Positions 17,029 through 24,368 of a stretch of DNA of 29,608 nt are shown here, piece by piece (the first letter of the stretch is position 1; each line of letters starts with the position of its first letter). Position numbers and translations under genes: made by a program. A model generated the notes under the pieces. The model ran no database searches, was not told the origin of the DNA, and saw only the letters and a program-made list of their open reading frames with translations. Source of the DNA: a virus; the IMG/VR virus record IMGVR_UViG_3300014720_002390, positions 1-29,608 of that record; one strand, 5' to 3'.

Positions 17029-18051
17029 TTATCCTAATATTTGTTTAAGTTCATTAATTAATTCCTCAGCTTTACGTATTTTACTAGGAGCTGTTTGTGT
17101 TATTTTTAATTTACTAAAAGTATCATAAGCGACTGCTTGTAAATCTCCAGCAGGGGTTGTGATTACCTCTATAATATAATTACGTATTCCATCACTATAT
17201 TCAGTTGGTCCAGCATCATCTATCTCATTAGGATTTAAAGATGTATTATTACTAGTTACTGGATTTTGATTAATTGTAAAACTTAATAATTCAATTTTAA
17301 TTTTTAATGAGTTAATCATTTTTTGAAATATCTGTAATATTGATTGAATTACAGTTATCATTAAAATATAATTATTGATTTTATCCTCTAATTCTTTAGT
17401 GACTTGGTCATTAATTTCTTTATTAAGTGGATACTGAGCTGCTATTGGTTTAACTGGAGATGGACTATTTAAATCTGGTCCTGATGATGCTGCTATAGCT
17501 AGTAATTTTTTCTTTTTTATTTGTAATTGTAATTTAAGAGCTATTAAAGCTACTTTAAGTATTTTAAGTATAGTAACTAAAGAATCAATAATTGTTTTAA
17601 GTATTTTAACAGTTTTCTTTAAATTAGCTATCTTATTATCAAAGTCTTTTTTAAAACGAGAATAATCACCAGGATTTTTAGGATAAAAAACAATTGATCC
17701 TCCATTCACCTCAACACGACCTTTATCTTTAAGTCTTTTTTTAGTTGTTCTTATCAATTTATTAATAATAGAACTAGCTATTTTTTCAGTGTTAATAAAC
17801 TTAGTCAGTAAAGGTAATACTAATCCTATAATAGCTGTTTTAGCTGTGGATGGATCTATATTAGCTTGATCTTGAATAAATTGTTGTTTATTTTCTAATA
17901 CTTTTTTAGCATTTTCAAATTTTTCCTTTTGTTCTTGAGATATTTGATTAACTTTACTTTTATTATTCTCAAGATTTTGTTGTACATTACCAGCTGAGCC
18001 TGATGCAGCTGTGAAAGCATTATTTGTTATATTTGGTTGATTAACATTCAT
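17029..18051 (-). CDS. Long helical virion-block protein (hypothetical)
   Basis: A 340-aa protein of mostly helical character. After a Gln/Asn-rich coiled-coil-like start (about 25-65) there is a hydrophobic stretch around 70-85 (TAIIGLVLPLLTKF), a small beta insertion with GRVEVNGGSIVFYPKNPGDY (about 111-130), then two long amphipathic/hydrophobic helices (LKTIIDSLVTILKILKVALI near 150-170 and MITVIQSILQIFQKMINSLK near 230-250). The C-terminus contains SDGIRNYIIEVITTPAGDLQAVAYD. The hydrophobic segments could insert in membranes or pack in a helical bundle. It overlaps the 150-aa beta-rich gene by one base. A role at the baseplate hub or tube end is a guess; no family recognised. Confidence 0.6.
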   Translation of the reverse strand: MNVNQPNITNNAFTAASGSAGNVQQNLENNKSKVNQISQEQKEKFENAKKVLENKQQFIQDQANIDPSTAKTAIIGLVLPLLTKFINTEKIASSIINKLIRTTKKRLKDKGRVEVNGGSIVFYPKNPGDYSRFKKDFDNKIANLKKTVKILKTIIDSLVTILKILKVALIALKLQLQIKKKKLLAIAASSGPDLNSPSPVKPIAAQYPLNKEINDQVTKELEDKINNYILMITVIQSILQIFQKMINSLKIKIELLSFTINQNPVTSNNTSLNPNEIDDAGPTEYSDGIRNYIIEVITTPAGDLQAVAYDTFSKLKITQTAPSKIRKAEELINELKQILG

Positions 18052-18503
18052 TATATTGTAAATGATTTAGTTGACTTAAAATTAACCATATCAAATTTCA
18101 CTTGTTGTAATCTACCTTTTAAAAATGAAGTAGCGGGTATTAACATAGCGGACATAAGTGGGCCAGGAACAATAGCTGCTGTTTGAACCATATCACTATA
18201 AGTTGATATAGCTTCTATTAAATCAGTTAACACATTTTCTAATTCATCAGCTTTAGTTATTGGCTCTACAACACCATATCTTTCTAAACCCAATTGCATT
18301 TTAGGAGCATTAACTAAAAACATATTTTCTTCATTATCACTATCTACAGGTCCAACATCAAGTGTTATTTTATCACCTGCTGATAAGTTAATATAACGGC
18401 TAGCATTAACATAAGTATCATTACTACGTGAGTTAAAAACTAAACGTCCTGATGATATTACTACTTGTTCACCACTATATGTTTTTATGTCATTAGTTGC
18501 CAT
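18051..18503 (-). CDS. Beta-rich baseplate/spike-associated protein (hypothetical)
   Basis: A 150-aa protein. The first half has regular short beta repeats (GEQVVISSGRLVFNSRSND, YINLSAGDKITLDVGP, NMFLVNAPKMQLGLE) like the repeating strands of phage spike beta-helices and DUF2345-type tips. The second half is helical (ADELENVLTDLIEAISTY) and ends in FLKGRLQQVKFDMVNF. Position after the peptidase-containing hub-like gene suggests a puncturing-device or hub component. The assignment rests on pattern and position, not on a firm family match. Confidence 0.6.
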   Translation of the reverse strand: MATNDIKTYSGEQVVISSGRLVFNSRSNDTYVNASRYINLSAGDKITLDVGPVDSDNEENMFLVNAPKMQLGLERYGVVEPITKADELENVLTDLIEAISTYSDMVQTAAIVPGPLMSAMLIPATSFLKGRLQQVKFDMVNFKSTKSFTI

Positions 18504-18508
18504 TTATA

Positions 18509-20464
18509 TTATTTTATATAAACTATATTATTTAATCCGGCTTTAATAGAAGAAGCAGTGACATTACTTCTTATTTTAGCACCATTAGGATCAAATATAG
18601 TATAAGTTCCATCTGTATTTTTACCAACTATAACCATCCAATGTTGTTTATCAGCAGCGTATGACTCTCCTTTATATCTGTTTCTTATAGCTTTTGATTT
18701 AACCCACTCAAATTCTACTGGTTTTGTTTTTAATATTTCATCAATTGTATCCATGGTTCCTAATTCTCTAGCGGCGGATAATCCAGCGGCTTTAGCTAAA
18801 GTATTCCATTTAGTTTCAACACTTTTTGAAGCATGCTCCCACATCCACTCAGGAGTATATCCAGCATTATTTTTATGATGAGTAATTAACATACAAAAAC
18901 TAACATAAGCACATCCTGCTGCTCTTAAAGTATATTTTCCATCATTAAGTGGTCCCCATGTAGGATCTCCCTGATTAAATAGAGCTGTTGGGTAATAAAC
19001 TTGATTACCTAAATTATCTTTTACATCAGTAATTTGAACTAATTTAAATAATGATCCATATTTTTTAAATCCAGCCCCATCTTTAGGTATTTTACCATTA
19101 TTACTTTTTTTAATTCCATTAACTTCAGTCTTTGCTGTTCCTGAATTAATAACAGATGGAGACCATGTTGTTGGAGGATTTTGCCTAACATCATCTGGAT
19201 TTTGGACTAGAATTTCATCAAGTAATTGAGCTCCTTCATCTTCACTAGCTGGTAAGAAATTAGCCTCATAAATACCTTCTTCTATTTCTTGAGCTGTTAA
19301 TGAGACAGGAGGAGTAGGTTGAGGTTGAGTTGATCCAGTTGATTTATTAGGATCAGGTAAAACAGTAGTAGCAGACATTTGATTGTCAAAAGGACAATCT
19401 ATATATTTTAAAGCTAAATCATAAGCTTTTTCTACATATTTTTTATGGAAATTAAGTAAAGCAGTATTAGATCCGTCTAATGCTATATAATATCTAATAG
19501 TTTCATCTTTTAATGATGATAAAAATTTAGTTTTATCATTATTATATAAATCTATAATTTGATCATATTGATCTACAAAAAGTTGAATACGTTGATCTCC
19601 TTTAAGTGTGAATTCTTTATTTGGGTCTGGAGGTATTTTATATGGATTATAAACATATTTTCCACTTTTAGTAACACCATCAATTAATAAATACTCATAT
19701 GAATCTACTGATGTTGAGCTTAAATTAGCTGTTAATCTATAAGGTACACCTATACCACCTTTTAACCAATCTTCACCAACAGTAGCTAATATTCTAGTCC
19801 ACCATTGTTTAGCATTATAATTGAATTGGGCAGCCATAATACGTAAACCTGGGGGTAGATTTTTTATTAGTAATTTTGGATTATCTTTATTTGAACCAGC
19901 ATCAGATGTTATACTAAAATCTCTTGTATTTTTATTATTTGTATTCCAAAAATTATCTAAAAAATATTTTTTAGCTTCATCAATTTGTCCATTTTGAATT
20001 GAAGAATCATTAGCTCCATAAGCAGCCCATAAGCCATTATAAACTGCTGGATCATCTTTTCTATTTTTGGCTATGTTGTAATCTCCCTTAGATGTATTAT
20101 CATTTTCCCATGTTAATAAAACAGTAGCAGCATCATTAAACTCATTAGCGCAATCATCTTTAGGAGGATTAGGCTCTATAATTACATTTTCTGGAGGTGT
20201 AAAAAGAGAATATTGATTAATACTAGGTATATCAACATCAATAGGCTCACTTTGAGCATTCATTATACCAATAAATGAAGAGTTAGTGTTTGGATTAACA
20301 TCTACATTACCTTGATAAAATTCTTCATTTAATTGTTCATTAATTTCTGGTAGTTTAGCTCCAAATAAAAATTTACCTTGTTTTGTAAAAATCATTCCCC
20401 CACCATCCTCAGATTGGATAGCTATATCGTTTGGATTTTGATTAGCAAAATAATTACTTGCCAT
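18509..20464 (-). CDS. Baseplate hub-like protein with C-terminal C39-type peptidase domain
   Basis: A 651-aa multidomain protein. The N-terminus (1-90) is a virion-type segment (IAIQSEDGGGMIFTKQGKF). The middle (about 100-360) is a globular region rich in Trp and Asn with a WENDNTSKGDYN segment, of unrecognised fold. A Pro/Gln/Ser/Thr linker follows at about 370-390. The C-terminal 180 residues look like a papain-fold C39-like cysteine peptidase: FNQGDPTWG, then AAGCAYVSFCM with the probable nucleophile near 517, TPEWMW, QHWMVIVG with the His near 608, and YTIFDPNG with the Asp near 622. Such domains cut peptides and would here attack peptidoglycan cross-links or another cell-wall peptide during injection. 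It is translated just before the spike-like gene's neighbour set. Confidence 0.75.
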   Translation of the reverse strand: MASNYFANQNPNDIAIQSEDGGGMIFTKQGKFLFGAKLPEINEQLNEEFYQGNVDVNPNTNSSFIGIMNAQSEPIDVDIPSINQYSLFTPPENVIIEPNPPKDDCANEFNDAATVLLTWENDNTSKGDYNIAKNRKDDPAVYNGLWAAYGANDSSIQNGQIDEAKKYFLDNFWNTNNKNTRDFSITSDAGSNKDNPKLLIKNLPPGLRIMAAQFNYNAKQWWTRILATVGEDWLKGGIGVPYRLTANLSSTSVDSYEYLLIDGVTKSGKYVYNPYKIPPDPNKEFTLKGDQRIQLFVDQYDQIIDLYNNDKTKFLSSLKDETIRYYIALDGSNTALLNFHKKYVEKAYDLALKYIDCPFDNQMSATTVLPDPNKSTGSTQPQPTPPVSLTAQEIEEGIYEANFLPASEDEGAQLLDEILVQNPDDVRQNPPTTWSPSVINSGTAKTEVNGIKKSNNGKIPKDGAGFKKYGSLFKLVQITDVKDNLGNQVYYPTALFNQGDPTWGPLNDGKYTLRAAGCAYVSFCMLITHHKNNAGYTPEWMWEHASKSVETKWNTLAKAAGLSAARELGTMDTIDEILKTKPVEFEWVKSKAIRNRYKGESYAADKQHWMVIVGKNTDGTYTIFDPNGAKIRSNVTASSIKAGLNNIVYIK

Positions 20465-20465
20465 G

Positions 20466-21257
20466 TTATACTATATTAGGTTGGGGAGGATAGAAGTTAT
20501 TATTAATAAAAAATCCAAAATATTTAGCCTCTTGTGTTAATAATTCTCTTATACTTGCCTCAGTAAAATTAATAAAAACATATTGTTTAGTACCTATTAA
20601 AACATTATTATTATATATATCTGCTATCCAAGTTTCATAATTTAAACTAATTCTAAAAGTAAAATTAGAAGAAGGAGGTGAAGCAGCAGCAACTGAAGGA
20701 GATGGAGCTACATTTAATGATGGTGATGGTGGTGGTGATGGTAATGGTCTTTGAGTAGCGTTAACTGTTGTTTTATCTAGCTCTGGAGAGTTATTAGGTA
20801 TTCCTATTTCAGCTCCTTTAATACTTAATTTATTCACATTTACCTCATTAGTTGGTGGAGATAATGAAACTGTTCTCACAATTGTGTTATTATCCACAGT
20901 TTGCCAAATACCTATTGGATCTAAATAATAAGTAGTTTTATCATATTCATGACTAAGAATTCCAACATTTGTATTTGGTCCTCTTAATAACGGAACTATA
21001 GATCCTGTATTTGGTAATTGTATTTTATTTTTATATAATGGAATAGCAGGTATAGATTTTTGACTACTCATATTATCCTCAATAGCATTACATATAATTT
21101 CCTTAGTGATAGGATTGACAGCTGTCACTACTCCAAATTGATAAGTTGAACTTGGTAACAGACTAGAGGTATTACCAATATTAATTGATGTATTGGTACT
21201 TAAACTTCTAGGTGTTTTAACAATAGTACCTGTTTTTATACTATTTTCTTTACCCAT
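20466..21257 (-). CDS. Baseplate spike/hub-like protein with probable OB-type domain
   Basis: A 263-aa protein. Residues about 38-100 (FGVVTAVNPITKEIICNAIE, AIPLYKNKIQLPNTGSIVPL, GPNTNVG) resemble the OB-like domain of tail spikes of T4-like phages, where a P-L-x-P-N-x...L-x-N-x-x-V-P-L-L pattern precedes the spike. A Pro/Ser-rich linker (RPLPSPPPSPSLNVAPSPS, about 171-189) leads to a C-terminal domain of about 65 residues (FRISLNYETWIADIYNNN). The start overlaps the previous gene's end by 8 bases. It is followed at once by the C39-peptidase gene, so a hub/spike assembly is plausible. Moderate confidence only. Confidence 0.55.
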   Translation of the reverse strand: MGKENSIKTGTIVKTPRSLSTNTSINIGNTSSLLPSSTYQFGVVTAVNPITKEIICNAIEDNMSSQKSIPAIPLYKNKIQLPNTGSIVPLLRGPNTNVGILSHEYDKTTYYLDPIGIWQTVDNNTIVRTVSLSPPTNEVNVNKLSIKGAEIGIPNNSPELDKTTVNATQRPLPSPPPSPSLNVAPSPSVAAASPPSSNFTFRISLNYETWIADIYNNNVLIGTKQYVFINFTEASIRELLTQEAKYFGFFINNNFYPPQPNIV

Positions 21258-21606
21258 TACTTAATTGTTTTGGTTCTTCAATTTTAACACCACTAATTTC
21301 TTGGAATAATAATTCTTTATCACGTTCACTTAATACACTTCCATCACCTTCACCTGTTGTATTAGACATAGCACGTTGAACAATACCAGCCATTTTGATT
21401 AAGGCCTCATCGTTCTTAACAGCGATTTCCATATATTCTTTAAGTAATGGAACAAGCATCATAGCATCACCTGGCTCTTGAATCATTGGTTTGAGCTGGT
21501 CAATTAATGATTTAATTTCCTTTTCTTTACGGTTAGCGTTCTTGTATATATCTTCAAGAAGACTTGAAAAGGTTTTGTCCTTAAATATAACTTGATTAAA
21601 ATCCAT
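21250..21606 (-). CDS. Hypothetical helical protein at head of virion block
   Basis: A 118-aa, mostly helical protein with charged helices (SLLEDIYKNANRKEKEIKSL) and a middle segment with MLVPLLKEYMEIAVKNDEAL, then a Gly/Asp loop (TGEGDGSVLSERDKELL). No membrane segment. It opens the virion block directly after the late sigma factor gene, with the ATATTTATA element in front, and overlaps the spike-like gene. It could be a tail chaperone or small hub component. Function unknown. Confidence 0.6.
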   Translation of the reverse strand: MDFNQVIFKDKTFSSLLEDIYKNANRKEKEIKSLIDQLKPMIQEPGDAMMLVPLLKEYMEIAVKNDEALIKMAGIVQRAMSNTTGEGDGSVLSERDKELLFQEISGVKIEEPKQLSNG

Positions 21607-21619
21607 CGTTCCTATTTAA

Positions 21620-21628
21620 TATAAATAT
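21620..21628 (-). promoter_or_regulatory. ATATTTATA element before virion block
   Basis: Lies in the 37-base gap after the sigma-factor gene, 13 bases before the ATG of the 118-aa gene that opens the virion block, in the context CCATATTTATATTAAAT. It is a candidate late-class signal because of this position. Confidence 0.45.
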
Positions 21629-21643
21629 GGAAGATGCAAAGAG

Positions 21644-22393
21644 TTATAATGCCATAGTAATACGTCCATGTTCATAAAACTCATTATACTTACGAATATA
21701 TATTACTTTTAGGCGTTTAATTATTTTAGTAATTTGAGGTGTTGATGCCTCAGTCATTTCCTTAATATAGATGTATAAGGCCTTTTTATTAAAAATATCA
21801 ATATTTTCACTTTTACGGAATAACTCAACAATAGCATCAGCTATTTGAGCATCACGTTGTTTAGGAAATAAAATGAATATATTATGGTCAATATATTTAG
21901 TGAATTGTTTTAAAAATGAGACAGGTTCAATATTGTGGCTTGCCTCACTAATATTTACTAAGTCAATTAAAATTGATTTGTCTTCATCAACAGCTTCAAC
22001 AGGTGCTTTATCTTTTAGCTTCTTATAATTTGCATTATTATATAGAATAAGATAGCGTTTAGCAATAGTACCAAAGTAAGAATAAGCCTTTCCTTTACTT
22101 TGATCATATAAGTGTAACTTTTCAAGAAGAAAGGCGACAACCTCATGTTGGAGTTCAGGGATTGTATCCACCTCTGTATAGTAAAACTTAAAAGTATGAA
22201 TGATATTTTCAGCCAGTTTATGAAAGGCATAATTAATTTTTTCGTTAAAAAGTTTATTTCGTTTCTTAGGACTTCTTAATTTCAAATATTCAATGATAGC
22301 ATTCTCAGTTTCCTGAGTGAAATAATTAATTGATTGTTTTGGTTTGCGTTTACGGACAGTCCCCTTCTTGGTTAATAATACCTCTTCACTCAT
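21644..22393 (-). CDS. 55: Late-transcription sigma factor, T4 gp55-like
   Basis: A 249-aa protein resembling the divergent sigma factors of T4-like phages. INYFTQETENAIIEYL (22-37) opens the helical domain. The central region (about 60-128) with ENIIHTFKFYYTE, LQHEVVAFLLEKLHLYDQSK, GKAYSYFGTIAKRYLI and NNANYKKLKD matches the sigma region-2-like core of gp55 relatives. A C-terminal helix-turn-helix-like part (STPQITKIIKRLKVIYIRKY) follows. gp55 replaces the host sigma and, with sliding clamp and coactivator, directs late transcription. The gene sits right before the virion block it would serve. T4 gp55 is somewhat shorter (about 185 aa). Confidence 0.82.
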   Translation of the reverse strand: MSEEVLLTKKGTVRKRKPKQSINYFTQETENAIIEYLKLRSPKKRNKLFNEKINYAFHKLAENIIHTFKFYYTEVDTIPELQHEVVAFLLEKLHLYDQSKGKAYSYFGTIAKRYLILYNNANYKKLKDKAPVEAVDEDKSILIDLVNISEASHNIEPVSFLKQFTKYIDHNIFILFPKQRDAQIADAIVELFRKSENIDIFNKKALYIYIKEMTEASTPQITKIIKRLKVIYIRKYNEFYEHGRITMAL

Positions 22394-22394
22394 C

Positions 22395-22667
22395 TTAGCT
22401 TCTTAAATAGTGGTTTAATGAGTCTTGAATATTTTGTAAATTACGGAAGAAGAAACCAATTTGATCATCTGATTTAAATGCTTCTGTTAATTCAACTTGA
22501 GCAAGTTGTTTATTTGATTCCTCAACTATAGAGGACACACTATCAATAATAATTTTTTGTTTAGCAGCAATTTGCTCTAATTTAATCACTTTAGTATTTA
22601 AGTTCCAAATAATGTACCCAAATATTGTGAGTACCCAAAGTACGATTGAAATAATTCCTAGTATCAT
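22395..22667 (-). CDS. Membrane-anchored coiled-coil protein (hypothetical)
   Basis: A 90-aa protein. Residues 1-23 form one hydrophobic N-terminal segment (MILGIISIVLWVLTIFGYII), followed by a charged coiled-coil-like region (KVIKLEQIAAKQKIIIDSVS) and a short polar tail with FFRNLQNIQDSLNHYL. This fits a type II-like anchor with the helix exposed on one side of the membrane. Its start overlaps the HD-hydrolase stop (ATGA) and the late sigma gene follows with a one-base gap, so it is made with both. Possible roles are spanin-like, antiholin or membrane tether for its neighbours; none is supported by a motif. Confidence 0.65.
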   Translation of the reverse strand: MILGIISIVLWVLTIFGYIIWNLNTKVIKLEQIAAKQKIIIDSVSSIVEESNKQLAQVELTEAFKSDDQIGFFFRNLQNIQDSLNHYLRS

Positions 22668-23443
22668 ATATTTTTCATTATGTCGGCTAAAGCTGGATTA
22701 ACCATTGTTTTAAGGGCCTTCTGTTTAACAGCCGAATTATTTTTATTTAATTTAAAATTGTCTTTTTTAGGTTGGTTAGGGGTTGATTGACGTGGTCCAA
22801 TTAGTTTAGGTAACCACTCCTTCTCAAATTCAATTCTGGCGGCTAACAAATCCGCTTGATGAACTACATACATAATAGAGGTTCGAGGTTTAGTTTCAGG
22901 TGTAAAACCCATTAAGTAGGCTTTATTTGACTCTTCATATAAACCATCATGTGTTCTGATAGCTAATAATTCATTTTTAGTATATTCAATACCATTGGTC
23001 ATTAGTAAGTATAAACCACGATCAGGTACAGTCATGTATTCTAGTCTATCATTAAACATATAAGTTTCATTCAACTTATCTCGTCTCCATTGGTCTGTTT
23101 GTTCAATGTATGAAGCGTTCTGTTCATCTCCAAACTTACCTAAGTCATGATTAAGAGCTGAGAATACTAATTCCTCGGTTGTATAAGTGTCTACCATTCC
23201 AAACTCACGCCATACAGCATCTATTTTAAGAGCAGCGTCTACAACTCGATTCACATGGTCAATATAACCACCTGGAAAACAGTTGTGATATTGTGACTTG
23301 TGAGAAGCAGGCATCATAACAAAACGCTCTTCATACTTAAGATAGAACTGTTTAAGTTTTTCACCTCGTTCACCTGAGATGTAAGTGTCAATAGTGTTTA
23401 GGAACTTATCCCAATTAGATTTGATTTGTTCTGGAGTTAACAT
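22664..23443 (-). CDS. HD-domain phosphohydrolase
   Basis: A 259-aa HD-superfamily metal-dependent phosphohydrolase. Visible metal ligands are H63 in GGYIDHVNRVV, the H99-D100 pair in SALNHDLGKFGDE, probably H in RTHDGLYEE (about 174), and a late D in VVHQADLLAARIE (about 208). The CFPGGYIDHV segment resembles the HD domain of YhaM-type nucleases and related HD phosphodiesterases. Residues 215-259 are a Lys/Asn/Pro-rich tail. The family acts on nucleotides, (p)ppGpp, cyclic nucleotides or RNA, and the substrate cannot be read from the sequence. It is coupled to a membrane-anchored protein and to the late sigma factor. Confidence 0.85.
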   Translation of the reverse strand: MLTPEQIKSNWDKFLNTIDTYISGERGEKLKQFYLKYEERFVMMPASHKSQYHNCFPGGYIDHVNRVVDAALKIDAVWREFGMVDTYTTEELVFSALNHDLGKFGDEQNASYIEQTDQWRRDKLNETYMFNDRLEYMTVPDRGLYLLMTNGIEYTKNELLAIRTHDGLYEESNKAYLMGFTPETKPRTSIMYVVHQADLLAARIEFEKEWLPKLIGPRQSTPNQPKKDNFKLNKNNSAVKQKALKTMVNPALADIMKNI

Positions 23444-23452
23444 GACTTATTA

Positions 23453-23629
23453 TTATTCAGTTTCTGAGTTGATTAAAGTGCGAATTTCTTCTATTTTATC
23501 TTTCATTTGACTAACCATATCTTTGGCTGTCATAATTGTAAAACTAGGATTAGAAAATTGAGCTTGAAAACCAATAAGCATATTTTCAAGTTGATCCAAT
23601 TTTTGTTCTACTGGTTGTTTATATCTCAT
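23453..23629 (-). CDS. 58-aa helical protein (hypothetical)
   Basis: A short gene between the glutaredoxin-like gene and the HD gene. Its ATG overlaps the upstream stop (ATGA) and the TAA at 23453-23455 lies ten bases before the HD start. It encodes two amphipathic helices (VEQKLDQLENMLIGFQAQF and KDMVSQMKDKIEEIRTLI) joined by SNPSFTIMTA, with an acidic end. The exact ATGA junction and the filling of an otherwise empty 180-base gap make it a real gene in my reading. No family is recognised; a small helical-hairpin partner protein is possible. Confidence 0.7.
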   Translation of the reverse strand: MRYKQPVEQKLDQLENMLIGFQAQFSNPSFTIMTAKDMVSQMKDKIEEIRTLINSETE

Positions 23630-23931
23630 ATATATTCTTTTATAATATTTACTAATTCAGGTATAGTATCAAATGTACGTAAAATATCTGATGTTTCCAA
23701 CTTTGTCTCAGGGACAATAGTGATTACTTTATCTCCTAAATCAATAAACACAATTGGATATGTTTCTGTTTTAAACTTATCCTCAATTTGATCAGCAAAA
23801 TCAGAAAATTGATGAGCATTAATATTAGTATAGGTTATTCCGCAACTGTCTAGCTCACTCTTTAACCAAGTGCAATAATCACAGTCACTTAATGTCAATA
23901 ACCTAACTCCTATTTCTCCATTATTACTCAT
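23626..23931 (-). CDS. Glutaredoxin/thioredoxin-like protein
   Basis: A 101-aa thioredoxin-fold protein. The redox motif is C17-D-Y-C20 in SDCDYCTWLK, and the cis-proline is P59 in TYPIVFID. Length fits a single glutaredoxin domain. Phage glutaredoxins commonly donate electrons to ribonucleotide reductase, but no reductase gene is in this window. It is the first gene after the structured intergenic region at 23932-24060 and its stop overlaps the start of the 58-aa gene. Its leader has AGTAAATAATTT before the ATG and no Shine-Dalgarno sequence. Confidence 0.85.
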   Translation of the reverse strand: MSNNGEIGVRLLTLSDCDYCTWLKSELDSCGITYTNINAHQFSDFADQIEDKFKTETYPIVFIDLGDKVITIVPETKLETSDILRTFDTIPELVNIIKEYI

Positions 23932-23951
23932 AAATTATTTACTAGTGTTCT

Positions 23952-23990
23952 AAAAAAATATGGAAAATTCCTTGGGGAGCCAAATTTTTC
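23952..23990 (-). terminator. Weak hairpin followed by seven T's
   Basis: In minus-strand RNA the arms TTGG and CCAA enclose a four-base CUCC loop, and outer AAAA/UUUU arms add a second helix across an asymmetric internal loop. The bases CCAUA and then seven U's (23952-23958) follow. The layout resembles an intrinsic terminator or attenuator in the leader of the glutaredoxin gene, but the stem is not strong. Confidence 0.35.
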
Positions 23991-24000
23991 TTAATGTGTG

Positions 24001-24014
24001 TATATAAATATATA
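24001..24014 (-). promoter_or_regulatory. Palindromic TATATAAATATATA box
   Basis: A near-perfect palindrome that holds the ATATTTATA element (24003-24011). It lies directly after the strong hairpin and about 70 bases before the glutaredoxin start, so it may be the promoter for the 23931-21644 gene run. Being palindromic, its direction cannot be read. Confidence 0.4.
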
Positions 24015-24015
24015 A

Positions 24016-24041
24016 GAGGGATGAGCTCACGCCCACCCCTC
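24016..24041 (-). terminator. 11-bp hairpin with GUGA (GNRA) tetraloop
   Basis: In minus-strand RNA, GAGGGGUGGGC pairs with GCUCAUCCCUC over all 11 positions around a GUGA loop. Two of the pairs are G-U wobbles, which on the plus strand would be A-C mismatches, so the structure is complete only in RNA made in the gene direction. An A/U-rich stretch follows. It closes the accessory block (24061-29504) and is best read as a terminator or 3'-end stabilising hairpin. GC content is strikingly above its surroundings. Confidence 0.65.
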
Positions 24042-24060
24042 AGGCTAACTAACACCAACA

Positions 24061-24366
24061 TTATTTGGTAATTTCAATAATTCCATTTCTTAACATTTTA
24101 TCAATTTTTTCTCTAACAGCATTAGGATGTGTATTAAGATATGTTTGTTGATATTCCATAGGACCCACAATTGTGCACCATTCATTCAAATCATCAAACT
24201 TATTTTCCTCATAAGCTCCATCAACATATAATCCAGCGTCTGTTATTAATACTTCTTGTTCAGACATTTTATCCCAATAATCATATTCGGGAGAATTTTC
24301 ATCTCCATATAGATCATTAAGACGTTCAAGTTCTAATGCAGCTGTTTCTGTTAATTTGAATTTCAT
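24061..24366 (-). CDS. Acidic hypothetical protein
   Basis: A 101-aa, strongly acidic protein (many Glu and Asp, for example YGDENSPEYDYWDKMSEQE) with no recognised domain. A middle strand-like part LITDAGLYVDGAYEE and a helix with NAVREKIDKMLRNGIIEI end the chain. Two bases separate it from the MoxR-like ATPase gene upstream, and it is the last gene before the strong hairpin. Close spacing suggests it is co-produced with the ATPase/VWA pair and might be a partner or a DNA-mimic-like inhibitor. That is speculation from composition and position. Confidence 0.55.
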   Translation of the reverse strand: MKFKLTETAALELERLNDLYGDENSPEYDYWDKMSEQEVLITDAGLYVDGAYEENKFDDLNEWCTIVGPMEYQQTYLNTHPNAVREKIDKMLRNGIIEITK

Positions 24367-24368
24367 GA

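Noticed and set aside
16714-17037. Plus-strand open frame of 107 codons
   Set aside because: Opposite the 150-aa gene before gp25. The minus frame fits the TAATG overlap chain and this one does not.
22015-22230. Second minus-strand frame of 71 codons inside the sigma-factor gene
   Set aside because: The sigma frame carries the recognisable motifs here; the alternative has low-quality hydrophobic composition from an AT-rich frame shift.
23507-23791. Plus-strand open frame of 94 codons
   Set aside because: It lies opposite the 58-aa and glutaredoxin-like genes, both of which have overlap or motif support.
24016-24060. tRNA-like gene in the intergenic region
   Set aside because: The only stem is one long hairpin with a GUGA loop. 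There is no cloverleaf, T-loop or anticodon arm.
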